From Amia ocellicauda (Eukaryota > Chordata > Actinopteri > Amiiformes > Amiidae), in contig NC_089863.1 in assembly GCF_036373705.1 (NCBI RefSeq), forward strand, positions 24,415,917 to 24,479,916: a stretch of DNA of 64,000 bases. Reading direction: 5' to 3'. The position numbers and the translations under genes were made by a program. How positions within the stretch are numbered: the first letter of the stretch is position 1; every line of letters starts with the position of its first letter. Below are positions 1-11,950 of the stretch, piece by piece. Below the pieces are notes generated by a model. The model had not been told where the DNA came from. It searched no databases and worked only from the letters and a program-made list of their open reading frames with translations.

Positions 1-642
1 ACTATACTACACTGCACTACACTACAGCACAGTAGTCCACAGGCCGCCCTGGCACGTTTGTGGTGATGTCATCCCTCCTCCACCCTCTGTACCTACAGTA
101 GTCTCCCTCTCCTGTACTGTTAATCAAACACTAATTCGCTGTATAAAACTAAAACACTTTTTTTGTGTTTTTTTTGTCATTTTGAGGCAATGGAGTCTAA
201 CCTCTACCCCCCCGCGCCCCCCCCAACCCACTCAAACTACCCCCTCGGATGATTCTCACTTCGTTTATGTCTGGTCTCTTGTATTCCTGAACTGGGGAAA
301 AGAAAAGAAATGAGAATAATTGTACTATTATTAATGCTAAAAGAGTAAATGAATACCGAATTGATATCGATGATAATTCAACGTAAATAACGTTTATGTG
401 GAGATAATAAATGATGAATCCCGAACTGTGTTTAAACTGCATAATGTCATAAAGTCTATGCTAATATATTACACTAATGCTAACTTGTATGTTGAATTTG
501 TTAACACACATTGAACGTGCAAATAAAGACTGATACACCACTGCGGTCTCCCCCGTCTCCTTCTAATAAGTAAGGATCTCTCACCCCCCTCTCTCTCCCT
601 CTCCCTCTCTAATAATCATCAGTCTGTTTATATCAACTTCTG

Positions 643-698
<56 letters not shown>

Positions 699-790
699 AA
701 CACATATACTAAAGGAAGGGTGGATCTAAAACAGAAAAATGCTGCTGTTTGCAGTTCTGTCAGCTGCTCAGTCATGTGTTTTACTGTCCT

Positions 791-830
<40 letters not shown>

Positions 831-1690
831 CTTTCAAATTCAAATTACTTTTTTTGGCATGACCAGCATAAGTATTGCCAGAGCACTGCTGACAAGTGTC
901 AAACAGTTTCACACGTACTGACACATGTACCACACATCTATTTATGTCCCAAAATGTAATGACAATAAACAGATTAATACATATAACTAAACGTAAATTA
1001 ATCAATATGCATAATACCAATCATAATAAAAATGAGAATAGTTACTCTTTTACCTGGACTAAACAATATGAACATTAATATCACAGATATGTTCTCTCTA
1101 CAGGAGTCTCTCCTGTGTTTGTGAGTCAGGGGCCACTGTGGCCCTCAGGCTGTGGACGCCAGCTGGATACTGGGCTGCCAGTGATATCGAGCTGGTCAAC
1201 TCTCCGGGCAGGACTGGGACTGCTCTCTCTCGGAGTGCAACACAGCTGGGGACAAATGGGCACCACACACGACAAATCCCAACAAGCGCAATCAGCGCCG
1301 ACGCAAGCGACGCTAGTGACGTCAAAGTGCGGTGGGGGGGGGGTATAAAACCAGACTTGCGTGCTTAAATGCGCGCAGTGCGTTATAAACACATCACCGA
1401 AAACAGAGCATAAAAGTCGGTGATTGCATTGTAAATATATGGGTTCAGTGATTCATTTGTCCCTGATGCAAGGCAAAACAGTAAAAGCCATTGTTCCAAT
1501 ATGTCAGTGTGTGTTTCAGTCTGATTTGCATACACGGAGATACCCAACCGTGCCCCCTAGAACCGCATCCCAAAACTGCAGAAAAAGTGCGCTGTGCATC
1601 TGAAACACTTTCTTCCAACCCTGAGCAGCTGCGCGCTTTCGTTTCCCTCTGCGCGGGTCTGGCTTTTGTCTGAGCTTCCTCAAAAACAAC
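1..1690. other. Left flank, no supported coding gene
   Basis: No conserved protein is visible here. A canonical AATAAA at 522-527 (plus strand) in AT-rich sequence could be the polyadenylation signal of a plus-strand gene that ends just left of the window. The rest is microsatellite: a TA run at about 649-694 and a CT run at about 783-829. Sequence from about 1240 to 1370 is richer in CpG and may be the outer part of the RIT1 promoter region. Confidence 0.4.
832..885 (+). repeat. Dispersed hairpin-like element, copy 1
   Basis: A TTCAAATTCAAA start is followed by a diverged TTGGCATGAC core and TATTGCCAGAGC. It directly follows a CT microsatellite. It belongs to a short element seen eight times in this window (also near 4341, 22860, 29386, 29607, 33864, 40010 and 49790). 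I cannot name the family. Confidence 0.6.
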
Positions 1691-1772
1691 CAAAATGGCT
1701 TCTGCCCCCGGACTCCTCTTTGACATCTACGCCGGCTTATTCTGCATCAGCCTATTCGAGCATCTTCAGAGT

Positions 1773-1823
<51 letters not shown>

Positions 1824-1903
1824 GACAAGGGAGGGGAAAAACAACAACACGACGCCGCAGCTCAGAGGAGACAGGCCACGGCCACTAGGACCCGGAGCCG
1901 CCG
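1690..1903 (+). promoter_or_regulatory. RIT1 CpG-rich promoter and 5'UTR exon
   Basis: The sequence becomes strongly CpG-rich after a GA microsatellite (about 1777-1813). A consensus splice donor (CCG|GTAAGAG) ends a likely non-coding first exon at 1903. The next good acceptor in the right direction is at 4044-4045, just before the RIT1 start codon. Transcription start and exon start are not determined; the exon is inferred from the donor and the CpG content. Confidence 0.5.
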
Positions 1904-2483
1904 GTAAGAGTGGCAGGCCGCGCCGTGTTTACAGTGGGAGCCGCGGAGTGGAGTTGGTGCGGGACGGAGCTCCGCGTCCGGATTATAACCACCGCAAACC
2001 CCGACCCGCAGCATGCAGCGCCGCGGACACTGACACCGGTGAGACCCGGTTGCCCATTGGCGTGTGTGCGTGTCTGCGATCGCTGCTCGTCTTGGGCGGA
2101 TTTGGACACGGAAGTTTCAGAGAGAGGGCGCGGGAGAGGCAGCGACATTAATGCCAGTATTATTCTCATTGGTGAGCGGATTGAGACATGCTCCGCTGCA
2201 AAGTGCTGTCCACACTCGTACTCCTGCGCCTGCGCGCCGCCTGATTCCGTAATTAGTAACACGTCCGCTAATTAACTGTGCCTGGCAGTGGGAGGGGAGG
2301 GAGGAGGCAGCTTTTAGCTCTTCTGTTGACGACTGCGACCAACTCTGTGCTTGTTATTTAAGTGTGTGTATAATACTAGTACGTGCAGTGGCCGAGATGA
2401 GCCCGGGCTTTTAAAAACGCCGTGTTCAGGACATGTGTGGGCAGGGTTCGGGCACATGTCCCCGGGTTGGCATCACTCGGGTG

Positions 2484-2570
2484 TGCAGGGTTTGGGCACA
2501 GGGTCCGGGTTGGCAGGGTTTGGGCACAGGGTCCGGGTTGGCAGGGTTTGGGCACAGGGTCCGGGCACAT
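2484..2570. repeat. 28-bp minisatellite in RIT1 intron 1
   Basis: About three head-to-tail copies of a 28-bp G-rich unit built on GGCAGGGTTTGGGCACAGGG. The rest of the presumed intron (1904-4045) holds an AC microsatellite at about 3349-3396, a single unit (3255-3298) of the 43-bp sequence arrayed at 23657, and ATA/TAA-rich tracts near 3740-3840. I see no gene in it. Confidence 0.8.
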
Positions 2571-3346
2571 CCCCCCGTGTTGGCATCACTGTTGTGATCG
2601 ATGTATTGTCGCTACTGTAGCGTTGGCACATATATAACACTGCTGATGTGATTGTAGTGCTGGGTAGCGAAGTGTAATAGTCATGCATGCTTTGTACTTC
2701 ATGAAACAACAAATATCAGCGGTTCATTCTCGTTATTTCCAAAGTTCAATTGTGTGTATATGTTTTGTATTTTTTATGTAAATGTCAGTATGGAAAGCAG
2801 GGCGATACACACTAGACACAGTTTGTCGTGTTACCACGTTTAGTCGTCTGATTTGTCTTGGAAATTGAACTTTCCATGAATATACAAATCCCCGGGCCTA
2901 GCTGTACCCGTGAGCCCGGGAGTTCTCCTGCTTCGGCAGCCCAGCGAGGTCGCACTCAGCGCGGCGCGGCAGGGCGGCTAGGAGACGGGGAAGCTGCGGG
3001 ACCGTGTTGCATCCCGCCCTTGTATGAAAGTGGGCTTGACATACGGACGCGTTGTATAAATAAAGTGCTTGTTTACATCTCACATAAGATAGAGTTTAAG
3101 TCGTTAATCTTTTCAAACAGATGAAGTCATCATGACAGTCATCATTCCATGCAAACCATGGGTTTTGTCCCGCATGCAAATCCGGACATTATGTTTTGCA
3201 AAGCGAGGTTGAAGCTGTGAAGTGGAGGTGAGAGTGGGGTGGCATACAGGTACTGGAGACCCTGCTGCACTGGACTGTGTCTCTGTAGGACCAGGGCTAT
3301 AATAATAATTATAATTGATCACATGTCAGACCACCTGACAATTCAG

Positions 3347-3399
<53 letters not shown>

Positions 3400-4059
3400 C
3401 ACTGTTGCACTAAAATTAGATACTTCCTCTTCCTACACTGCACTGCTCTCTGCACAGTGTGTGTGTGTTTGGTGGTCTGACCAGAGAACAGGGTTAAGAA
3501 GAGGCACCATGTATAGCATTTAATTATTGTAGTCATAATAATTACAACCATAATAAAGATACTTTTAATTTATATCCTGCTTTTCATAAAACAATCTAAG
3601 CGTTTTACAGAACTCATAAAACAGGAACAAACTATAAATAAATCGATACAGCTGTACTGAGTGTATCAGAAATGTGTCACAGCAGTACAATCCTACTGAT
3701 TTACTGTCGCCCAATAGTAAAGACCAAAGAACTGTAATAATAATAATAATAATAATAATATTAACAATGATTTTGGTAATAATTATAGTACTGATGTAAA
3801 TATAGCAGTAATAATGGTGGTAATAATAATAATAATTCTCTCTCTCTCGCTCTGCTTCCCATGTTTCCCCCGTCTTTGTGTCTCTGTGTGACTCGGTGTG
3901 TGTGTGTGTGTGTGTTTGTCTGTCTCTGTCTTTCTGTGTGTCTGTCTGACTCTCTGTCTCCTTTTTCATGATGGTAATTCTGTCTGTCTGTGTGTGTCAA
4001 TGTGTGTGCGTGTGTGTGTGTGTATGTGTGTGTGTGTGTCTGCAGGCTCCAGCAGTGTG

Positions 4060-5279
4060 ATGGAGTCATTGCGGGGGCCGGGGGGTGCGACAGGGGCGTC
4101 CCGAGAGTACAAACTGGTGATGCTGGGAGAGGGAGGTGTCGGCAAGAGTGGTGAGTGCTCCCATGTTTTGGGAATTTAAATGTTGTACTGTATGTTGTTT
4201 ACTTATGAGCAAATTGGTGTGTGTGTGTGTGTGTGTGTATGCGTTTAGTGTAGATTAAAGGGGTGTGATGTGTTGTGTTTGTGGTTTTCATGTCCGAATA
4301 TATTTATAGTTCAAAATATTCTCTCTCTCGCTCTCTCTTACTCAAATTCAAAATGAAATTGCTTTATTGGCCTGTCAGGACTGGTTCAGTGTTGCCAAAG
4401 CATTTAAGCAACATAGATGTTATGTGTTCATACAATACAATATTAATAACAGACAACACGAACAACATTTTCTGTATTGCGTATCTCTTGTTCTCTCCAC
4501 TCTCCCTCTTTTATTTTCTCCTCTCTGTCATTCCCTCTCCTGCCCCTCCTCTCTTTCCCACCCTCTGTCCCCCTCTCTCCTCTCCCCCCATTCTTGTCTT
4601 GTGTATCCTCAGTTCTCCCTCTGCCCTCGATTCTCCTCTCTCTGTGCTCTCCCTTTCCCTCCCTCTCCCTCACTTTCTCTATCCCTCTCTCTCTCTGCTC
4701 TCCCCTCAGTGTGCTCTCCCTCTCCCTCGCTCTCTCTCTGCTCTCCCTATCTGTCTCTCTCTTTCTCCCTCTCTATCCCTCCCTCTGTCTCTTCCTCTCG
4801 CTCTCTTTTCTCTCTCTCTCTTTGTCTGTTTTGCCAATTCTCCAGCCCAGGGCGAGTCATTCAGAGGGAGAGCGCATCTCCCTTTCTTTCTCCTTTGCTC
4901 TCTCTTCCTCCCTCTTCCCCCTTCCCCCATCCCCTACCTGAGTTCTTCACTACCTACTTAAAAGTTTAATTTTTAAACTCTCTCCCTTTCCCTCGCTCTC
5001 CCTCTCTCCCTCTCTCCTCAGCTATCATCATGCAGTTTATCAGCCACAGATTCCCAGAGGACCATGACCCCACCATCGGTGAGAGAGCGTGTTGTAGTGT
5101 GTGTGTTGTTGGTGTTGTGTGCTGTTAGTGTGTGTGTTAATGCTATGTCGTGTTGGTGTCGTGTTAATGTTGTATTAACGCTGTGTTCCAGAGGACGCCT
5201 ATAAGACTCAGATTCGGATTGATGATGAACCGGCCAACCTGGACATCCTGGACACTGCAGGACAGGTAGACAGAGACAT

Positions 5280-5323
<44 letters not shown>

Positions 5324-8300
5324 ACACTCACTAACCCTCCATCCATCCCCCCAGGCGGAGTTCACGGCGATGAGAGACCAGTACATGCGCGCAGGTGAGG
5401 GCTTCCTCATCTCCTACTCCATCACTGACCGGCGCAGCTTCTCTGAGGCACGTCAGTTCCACCAGCTCATCCAGCGCGTGCGCCACTCCGCCCACACGCC
5501 CGTCGTGCTGCTCGGGAACAAGTCCGACCTGGCGCACCTGAGACAGGTGGGCGGGGCTGCCGGCATCTCGAAGCGTGTGTCTCAGGGTGTGTGACAGCGT
5601 GTGTCTCTGGGTGTGTGATAGCGTGTGTCTCAGCGTGTGTCTCTGGGTGTGTGACAGCGTGTGTCTCAGCATGTGTCTCTGGGTGTGTGACAGCATGTGT
5701 CTCAGCATGTGTCTCAGCGTGTGTCTCTGGGTGTGTGACAGCATGTGTTTCAGCGTGTGTCTCCGGGTGTGTGACAGCGTGTGTCTCCGGGTGTGTGACA
5801 GCGTGTGTCTCAGCATGTGTCTCAGCGTGTGTCTCTGGGTGTGTGACAGCATGTGTTTCAGCGTGTGTCTCCGGGTGTGTGACAGCGTGTGTCTCTGGGT
5901 GTGTGACAGCGTGTGTCTCAGCGTGTGTCTCTGGGTGTGTGACAACGTGTGTCTCTGGGTGTGTGACAGCATGTGTCTCAGCATGTGTCTCTGGGTGTGT
6001 GACAGCATGTGTCTCAGCATGTGTCTCAGCGTGTGTCTCTGGGTGTGTGACAGCATGTGTTTCAGCGTGTGTCTCCGGGTGTGTGACAGCGTGTGTCTCT
6101 GGGTGTGTGACAGCGTGTGTCTCTGGGTGTGTGACAGCATGTGTCTCAGCATGTGTCTCAGCGTGTGTCTCTGGGTGTGTGACAGCATGTGTTTCAGCGT
6201 GTGTCTCCGGGTGTGTGACAGCGTGTGTCTCCGGGTGTGTGACAGCATGTGTCTCAGCATGTGTCTCTGGGTGTGTGACAGCATGTGTCTCAGCATGTGT
6301 CTCAGCGTGTGTCTCTGGGTGTGTGACAGCATGTGTCTCAGCGTGTGTCTCTGGGTGTGTGATAGCGTGTGTCTCAGCGTGTGTCTCTGGGTGTGTGACA
6401 GCGTGTGTCTCAGCGTGTGTCTCTGGGTGTGTGACAGCATGTGTTTCAGCGTGTGTCTCCGGGTGTGTGACAGCGTGTGTCTCCGGGTGTGTGACAGCGT
6501 GTGTCTCTGGGTGTGTGACAGCGTGTGTCTCTGGGTGTGTGACAGCATGTGTCTCAGCATGTGTCTCAGCGTGTGTCTCTGGGTGTGTGACAGCATGTGT
6601 TTCAGCGTGTGTCTCCGGGTGTGTGACAGCGTGTGTCTCCGGGTGTGTGACAGCATGTGTCTCAGCATGTGTCTCTGGGTGTGTGACAGCATGTGTCTCA
6701 GCATGTGTCTCAGCGTGTGTCTCTGGGTGTGTGACAGCATGTGTTTCAGCGTGTGTCTCCGGGTGTGTGACAGCGTGTGTCTCTGGGTGTGTGACAGCGT
6801 GTGTCTCTGGGTGTGTGACAGCATGTGTCTCAGCATGTGTCTCAGCGTGTGTCTCTGGGTGTGTGACAGCATGTGTTTCAGCGTGTGTCTCCGGGTGTGT
6901 GACAGCGTGTGTCTCCGGGTGTGTGACAGCGTGTGTCTCAGCATGTGTCTCAGCGTGTGTCTCTGGGTGTGTGACAGCATGTGTTTCAGCGTGTGTCTCC
7001 GGGTGTGTGACAGCGTGTGTCTCTGGGTGTGTGACAGCGTGTGTCTCTGGGTGTGTGACAGCGTGTGTCTCTGGGTGTGTGACAGCATGTGTCTCTGGGT
7101 GTGTGACAGCATGTGTCTCAGCATGTGTCTCAGCGTGTGTCTCTGGGTGTGTGACAGCATGTGTTTCAGCGTGTGTCTCCGGGTGTGTGACAGCGTGTGT
7201 CTCTGGGTGTGTGACAGCGTGTGTCTCTGGGTGTGTGACAGCATGTGTCTCTGGGTGTGTGACAGCATGTGTCTCAGCATGTGTCTCAGCGTGTGTCTCT
7301 GGGTGTGTGACAGCATGTGTTTCAGCGTGTGTCTCCGGGTGTGTGACAGCGTGTGTCTCTGGGTGTGTGACAGCGTGTGTCTCTGGGTGTGTGACAGCAT
7401 GTGTCTCAGCATGTGTCTCAGCGTGTGTCTCTGGGTGTGTGACAGCATGTGTTTCAGCGTGTGTCTCCGGGTGTGTGACAGCGTGTGTCTCCGGGTGTGT
7501 GACAGCATGTGTCTCAGCATGTGTCTCTGGGTGTGTGACAGCATGTGTCTCAGCATGTGTCTCAGCGTGTGTCTCTGGGTGTGTGACAGCATGTGTTTCA
7601 GCGTGTGTCTCCGGGTGTGTGATAGCGTGTGTCTCCGGGTGTGTGACAGCGTGTGTCTCCGGGTGTGTGACAGCGTGTGTCTCTGGGTGTGTGACAGCGT
7701 GTGTCTCACCGTGTGTCTCTGGGTGTGTGACAGCGTGTGTCTCTGGGTGTGTGACAGCGTGTGTCTCCGGGTGTGTGACAGCGTGTGTCTCTGGGTGTGT
7801 GACAGCGTGTGTCTCCGGGTGTGTGACAGTGTGTGACAGCGTGTGTCTCTGGGTGTGTGACAGTGTGTGACAGCGTGTGTCTCTGGGTGTGTGACAGTGT
7901 GTGACAGCGTGTGTCTCTGGGTGTGTGACAGTGTGTGACAGCGTGTGTCTCTGGGTGTGTGACAGCGTGTGTCTCCGGGTGTGTGACAGCGTGTGTCTCT
8001 GGGTGTGTGACAGTGTGTGACAGCGTGTGTCTCTGGGTGTGTGACAGTGTGTGACAGCGTGTGTCTCTGGGTGTGTGACAGTGTGTGTCTCTGGGTGTGT
8101 GACAGTGTGTGACAGCGTGTGTCTCTGGGTGTGTGACAGTGTGTGACAGCGTGTGTCTCTGGGTGTGTGACAGTGTGTGTCTCTGGGTGTGTGACAGTGT
8201 GTGACAGCGTGTGTCTCTGGGTGTGTGACAGTGTGTGACAGCGTGTGTCTCTGGGTGTGTGACAGTGTGTGTCTCTGGGTGTGTGACAGTGTGTGACAGC

Positions 8301-8663
8301 GTGTGTCTCTGGGTGTGTGACAGTGTGTGACAGCGTGTGTCTCTGGGTGTGTGACAGTGTGTCTCAGCGTGTGTCTCTGGGTGTGTGACAGTGTGTGTTC
8401 AGTGAGCTGCAGTGAGTCCTCCTGTCCAGCAGGTGTCAATAGAGGAGGGCAAGAGCCTGGCGAGGGAGTTCCAGTGCCCGTTTTTCGAGACGTCGGCCGC
8501 CTACCGGCACAACATCGACGAGGTCTTCGCCGCCCTGGTGCGCCAGATCCGACGCCGCGAGAACGAAGCCGCCCAATCAGGGGACAGCAAGACCCGGGGC
8601 CACGCCTCCCTCTGGACACGCCTCCGAGCGCCCTTCCGCAGGAAAAAACACCCCCAGCACTGA
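4060..8663 (+). CDS. rit1: RIT1, Ras-like GTPase without CAAX
   Basis: Small GTPase of the RIT/RIC branch of the Ras family, which signals to MAPK pathways at the plasma membrane. Coding exons: 4060-4150, 5022-5078, 5192-5265, 5355-5546, 8433-8663; phases join cleanly to 214 residues (human RIT1 has 219). Motifs: P-loop GEGGVGKS (about 23-30), effector segment HDPTIEDAY, switch [25 protein letters not shown], and the G5 segment FFETSAAY. Effector and switch II regions match vertebrate RIT1 almost residue for residue. The C-terminus is basic ([10 protein letters not shown]) with no CAAX box, as in RIT proteins that bind membranes electrostatically. The start codon is the first ATG after the acceptor at 4044-4045 and gives the usual short N-terminal extension. 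Intron 4 is almost wholly a 12-bp satellite. RIT2 is the alternative, but the sequence and the 1q21-like neighbours favour RIT1. Confidence 0.95.
4341..4415 (+). repeat. Dispersed hairpin-like element, copy 2
   Basis: In RIT1 intron 1 of the coding region. CAAATTCAAAATGAAATTGC leads into TTTATTGGCCTGTC and ends with GTTGCCAAAGCAT. It lies directly after a CTCTCTCG tract and before a long pyrimidine-rich stretch (about 4480-5010) that runs into the exon 2 acceptor. Confidence 0.65.
5573..8400. repeat. 12-bp satellite filling RIT1 intron 4
   Basis: From about 5573 to 7826 the sequence is a chain of roughly 185 units of 12 bp. The main variants are GTGTGTCTCTGG, GTGTGTGACAGC, GTGTGTCTCAGC, GTGTGTCTCCGG, ATGTGTCTCAGC and ATGTGTTTCAGC. 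The 12-bp register holds without a break through this part. From about 7826 to 8400 it changes to a 34-bp pattern (12+12+10). The array starts about 27 bp after exon 4 and ends about 33 bp before exon 5. Because 12 is divisible by 3, several frames on both strands stay open for 750-1050 codons. They encode only monotonous repeats and are not genes. Confidence 0.95.
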
Positions 8664-9124
8664 GGGAGTGGGGGATGGAGGAGAGGGAGAGGGAGAGGGG
8701 GATGCGGGGGAGGAGAGAGAGAGGAGAGAACCTGGGGGTGGGGGGATTTGAAGATCTGCAGAGACCAGGAAAGTCAGAGAAAGTGAGTGATGGCAGGAGA
8801 GAGGGACCAAGAGAAAGTGGGAGAGAGAGAGAGAGAGAGAGAGAGGAAAGAGAAGAAACTGAGAAAATGACAGGTAAGGGGGTGAAGCAGAGAGAGACAG
8901 TCCGGTGCTTCTGAGATTTTGAGGCAGGAAACGGGAAATGAAGTGATAGAGAAGGGGAGGAGAGAGAGAGAGAGAGGGAGGGGATTCGGGGAGAAGGGGG
9001 CTCACTGACCTCCCCTTTAAACTTGCCTTAACAGATAACACCTGTCCCTGTTCTGTTCCTCATCCTCCCCTTTAACTGGTGTTTGGGCATGATTTTTTGT
9101 TGTCGGTTTTTTTTTCTGAATAAA
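8664..9124 (+). other. RIT1 3'UTR and poly(A) signal
   Basis: A GA-rich 3'UTR follows the stop codon and leads to AATAAA at 9119-9124. A second AATAAA near 9466 could be a distal site. From about 9170 to 9305 there is a degenerate tandem repeat related to TACAGTATAGGACAGTGCAG. Confidence 0.6.
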
Positions 9125-9817
9125 GAAAGGAAATGATGTCAGGAGGACGGAGGACAGATACCAAAAGAATAGAGTGTAGTGTAGCATAGTTTAGGTCAGT
9201 ACAGTATAGGACAGTGCACTATAATACAGTACGGCGCAGTATAACACAGTAAAGTGCAGTATATTACAGTACAGTGCAGTATACTACAGTACAGTGCAGT
9301 ATAGTCCACAGTGCGAATGCCCCCCCACTCTCTTTACTGTAAGCACTAAAGCCTGCGTTGTTTTTCATAAGGGGCCATATTATAGAACCCAGTTCCCACT
9401 TTGTCTGTCTGTTTGTATGTGTCTGTAATTGTGTTTTTCCCCTAATTTATTTTGTGTTAATGAGTTAAATAAAAGGGTTGAATTTCTCTCTTTGTGTTTC
9501 TTTCAACGTTGTTGGTTTTCTTGTGGAAGTTGAATATGACACACACACACTTTCTTTCTCTCTCTCACTCTCACACACACACACACACTCACACTCTCTT
9601 TCTCTCTCACACACACAAACTGAACAGCTGATCTGGGTTGTGGGTGGAAATCAAGGCCCAAACTAATCTCTTGACAGTTTACCCAATAATAATAATTCAC
9701 ACACATACACACACTATTATTCTTATTCTCAGTGTTTTCTCACTATCTTCAAAACCCCCCAAACTTACAACCAGTAACTCACAGGACTGTGGTATTGTTG
9801 TTGACTGGGACCATTGG

Positions 9818-10119
9818 GGGGCGGCACAGCGGCACAGTGGCACAGTGGTTAGCACTACTGCCTCAGAGCTCCAGGGGTCCTGGGTTTGAGTCCCGGCTCG
9901 CAGTGCCTGTCTGTGGAGCTTGCGTTTTCTCGCAGTCTGGTTTCCTTCCTCTGGCTTAGGTGAATTGGCCTGTCCAAATTGCCCTGTGTGTGTGTCTGTC
10001 TGTGCCTGGTGTCACGTCCTGTGTGTATTCCTGCCTTGTGCCCTATGCCTGCCGGGATGAGCTCCAGCTTTCCTGCAACCCTCACCAGGATAAGCAGTTT
10101 CAAAGATGGATGGATGGAT
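9818..10119 (+). mobile_element. tRNA-derived SINE with GGAT tail
   Basis: The head has tRNA-promoter-like boxes: GTGGCACAGTGGTTAGC as box A and GGGTTTGAGTCCCGG as box B. The body ends in an ATGGATGGATGG tail. Flanking near-duplicates GGGACCATTGG (9807-9817) and GGGACCACTGG (10120-10130) fit a target-site duplication with one change. This layout is typical of fish SINEs. It lies between RIT1 and PEX11B. Confidence 0.85.
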
Positions 10120-10130
10120 GGGACCACTGG

Positions 10131-10768
10131 CTTCCACTACCAAGAGTCATGTGTCATGTGGGTAATCGATGGGTCAGTCACCATCACTACTGCCCAACTT
10201 GTTTCACACACAACTTCTCAGACATTGAAGACATTGTTGGCTGTAGCTGATAATGGGATGCAGATGGGTCATGTTAATGAGTGCAAAATGTAAAAACACA
10301 ATCCAAACCAGGAAATTGTTACTGTTTGGTGTTATGACAATGTTACAACATAGGTTTGAGCGGGACATTGAAAACAAAAGATTGTTGATAAGAGGCAGGT
10401 TTCGTTAGGGGGGGAAATATACTTGTTTTTTAAATATTCTTTGGCTGCAAATTGTATTATCAGTTCTATAATAATAGTAGTAGTAGTAGTAGTAGTAGTA
10501 GTAGATGTAAAAATAATAATACTCACATATACTAACTTTCATATAATGAAAAGTAACTTATCAGCCATTATACTACAGCTACTAACCTACTAAGGTTTTA
10601 CATTGCCTTGTATTACTGATGCAAACTACTTCTAAACTATACTACTACTACAAACTATTACTGATATTAAAATACAGCCATACAAATGATCCAATGTCCG
10701 ATAATATATCGTGCAAAGTATTGTCACATGCAGACCAAGCATCTTCAGACACTTTACAATCCAGTTGC

Positions 10769-10817
<49 letters not shown>

Positions 10818-11230
10818 GAATGATTGTATGAATGCATGAATGAATCGTGATTGAGATCGACTAGAACAATGATCAACTAAAGATGCAATTAAAAATAAAA
10901 TAATATGTTCCCTGACGGTAGGGGAAGTTCCGCCCCCTTGTGGACAAGCATGGCATCGCACCCGGATCCCACTGGGAATATGGAGTACAGTAGCGTCCAA
11001 TGCACTCTGACGGAGGTTGTTTTACGTTTTAAAAACATACTTAACGCTGTAATGAGCCGTGACAATTAAAAAATAATTGAATGATCATAGAGACAAATAT
11101 AAGTATGCAGATACACGTAGACTGTAGTTTTAGATGGAAACATTTAACTGTATGCAAGTATTTCTGGATTTAAATGGGCAAAAACAACCATATATCTTTA
11201 CTTTAATTAAACATATCAGTTTCAACTTAC
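10131..11230. other. Intergenic, microsatellites only
   Basis: AT-rich sequence with TAG/TAC trinucleotide tracts near 10474-10505 and a TTA run at about 10769-10817. No conserved protein or RNA gene seen. Confidence 0.5.
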
Positions 11231-11232
11231 TA

Positions 11233-11436
11233 GGCATGCCACTGACCCCGAAAAACGCTCTGGTAATGTGACATCGCACTGCTGATGTTTGTCCCTCTGC
11301 GTGCTCCGTCATTGTGTACACCAACGTTCACAATGGCACGCCACTGTCCCCGAAAAGCGTTCTGGTAAAGTGGCAACGCACTTCTAATGTTTGTCCCTCG
11401 GCATGCTCCGTCATTGTGTACATCAAAGTTCAAACC
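11233..11436. repeat. 102-bp tandem duplication upstream of PEX11B
   Basis: Two diverged copies of a roughly 102-bp unit, starting at 11233 (GGCATGCCACTGACCCCGAA) and 11335 (GGCACGCCACTGTCCCCGAA). Both contain CTCCGTCATTGTGTACA. They lie about 230-430 bp upstream of the PEX11B start codon, just outside the CpG-rich core promoter. Confidence 0.75.
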
Positions 11437-11439
11437 AAC

Positions 11440-11662
11440 TCTCCAGGCTTGTAGTGACAGGTGGCCCGACATAGGTAGCTCGAAACCGGAGCCCGGCTGA
11501 CCCGTTGTCCCCCTTCGGTCTGGTTTATATCCCCGCCCGCTCGACCTTTCAGCACGCCTCGGTCGAGCCAGGCCGGCGCGGAGACCGACCGTTGAGTGCC
11601 CGTGGAGGCTAGGCCGCGCTGAGACCGGGGAGTGGAGTTGGCCGTCATCCCGGGCCGCAGTG
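11440..11662 (+). promoter_or_regulatory. PEX11B CpG-rich promoter and 5'UTR
   Basis: CpG density rises sharply from about 11470 to 11720 around the first coding exon. No TATA box is evident, as expected for a housekeeping gene. Core promoter limits are inferred from base composition only. Confidence 0.5.
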
Positions 11663-11919
11663 ATGGAGTCGTGGGTGCGGTTCAGCGCCCAGAGCCAGGC
11701 CAAAGAGCGGGTTTTCAGGTAGAGAATCCCACTGTGTAGCCACTACAGTTAAAATAATATAATAAAATGAAACCCTGAATTAAAATGATCTGCGTTCTTG
11801 TGAAAGACGTAGAAGGACAACCTTTTTGTCCCCTCTGTCTCTCCGTTCTTTTATTCTGCAAAGCGATTTTTCTGTAGTACAGGTTTGCAAATATACTTCT
11901 AGTTTTCCAAGTTCATATC

Positions 11920-11950
<31 letters not shown>

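Noticed and set aside
5573-8400. CRISPR-like or tandem array
   Set aside because: There are no unique spacers between units; it is a satellite in a vertebrate intron.
5331-8619. Open frames of 750-1050 codons on both strands over RIT1 intron 4
   Set aside because: They consist only of [10 protein letters not shown]-like, VCDSVCLW-like or RHTLSHTQ-like repeats and arise from the 12-bp satellite; the RIT1 exons flank them with proper splice sites.
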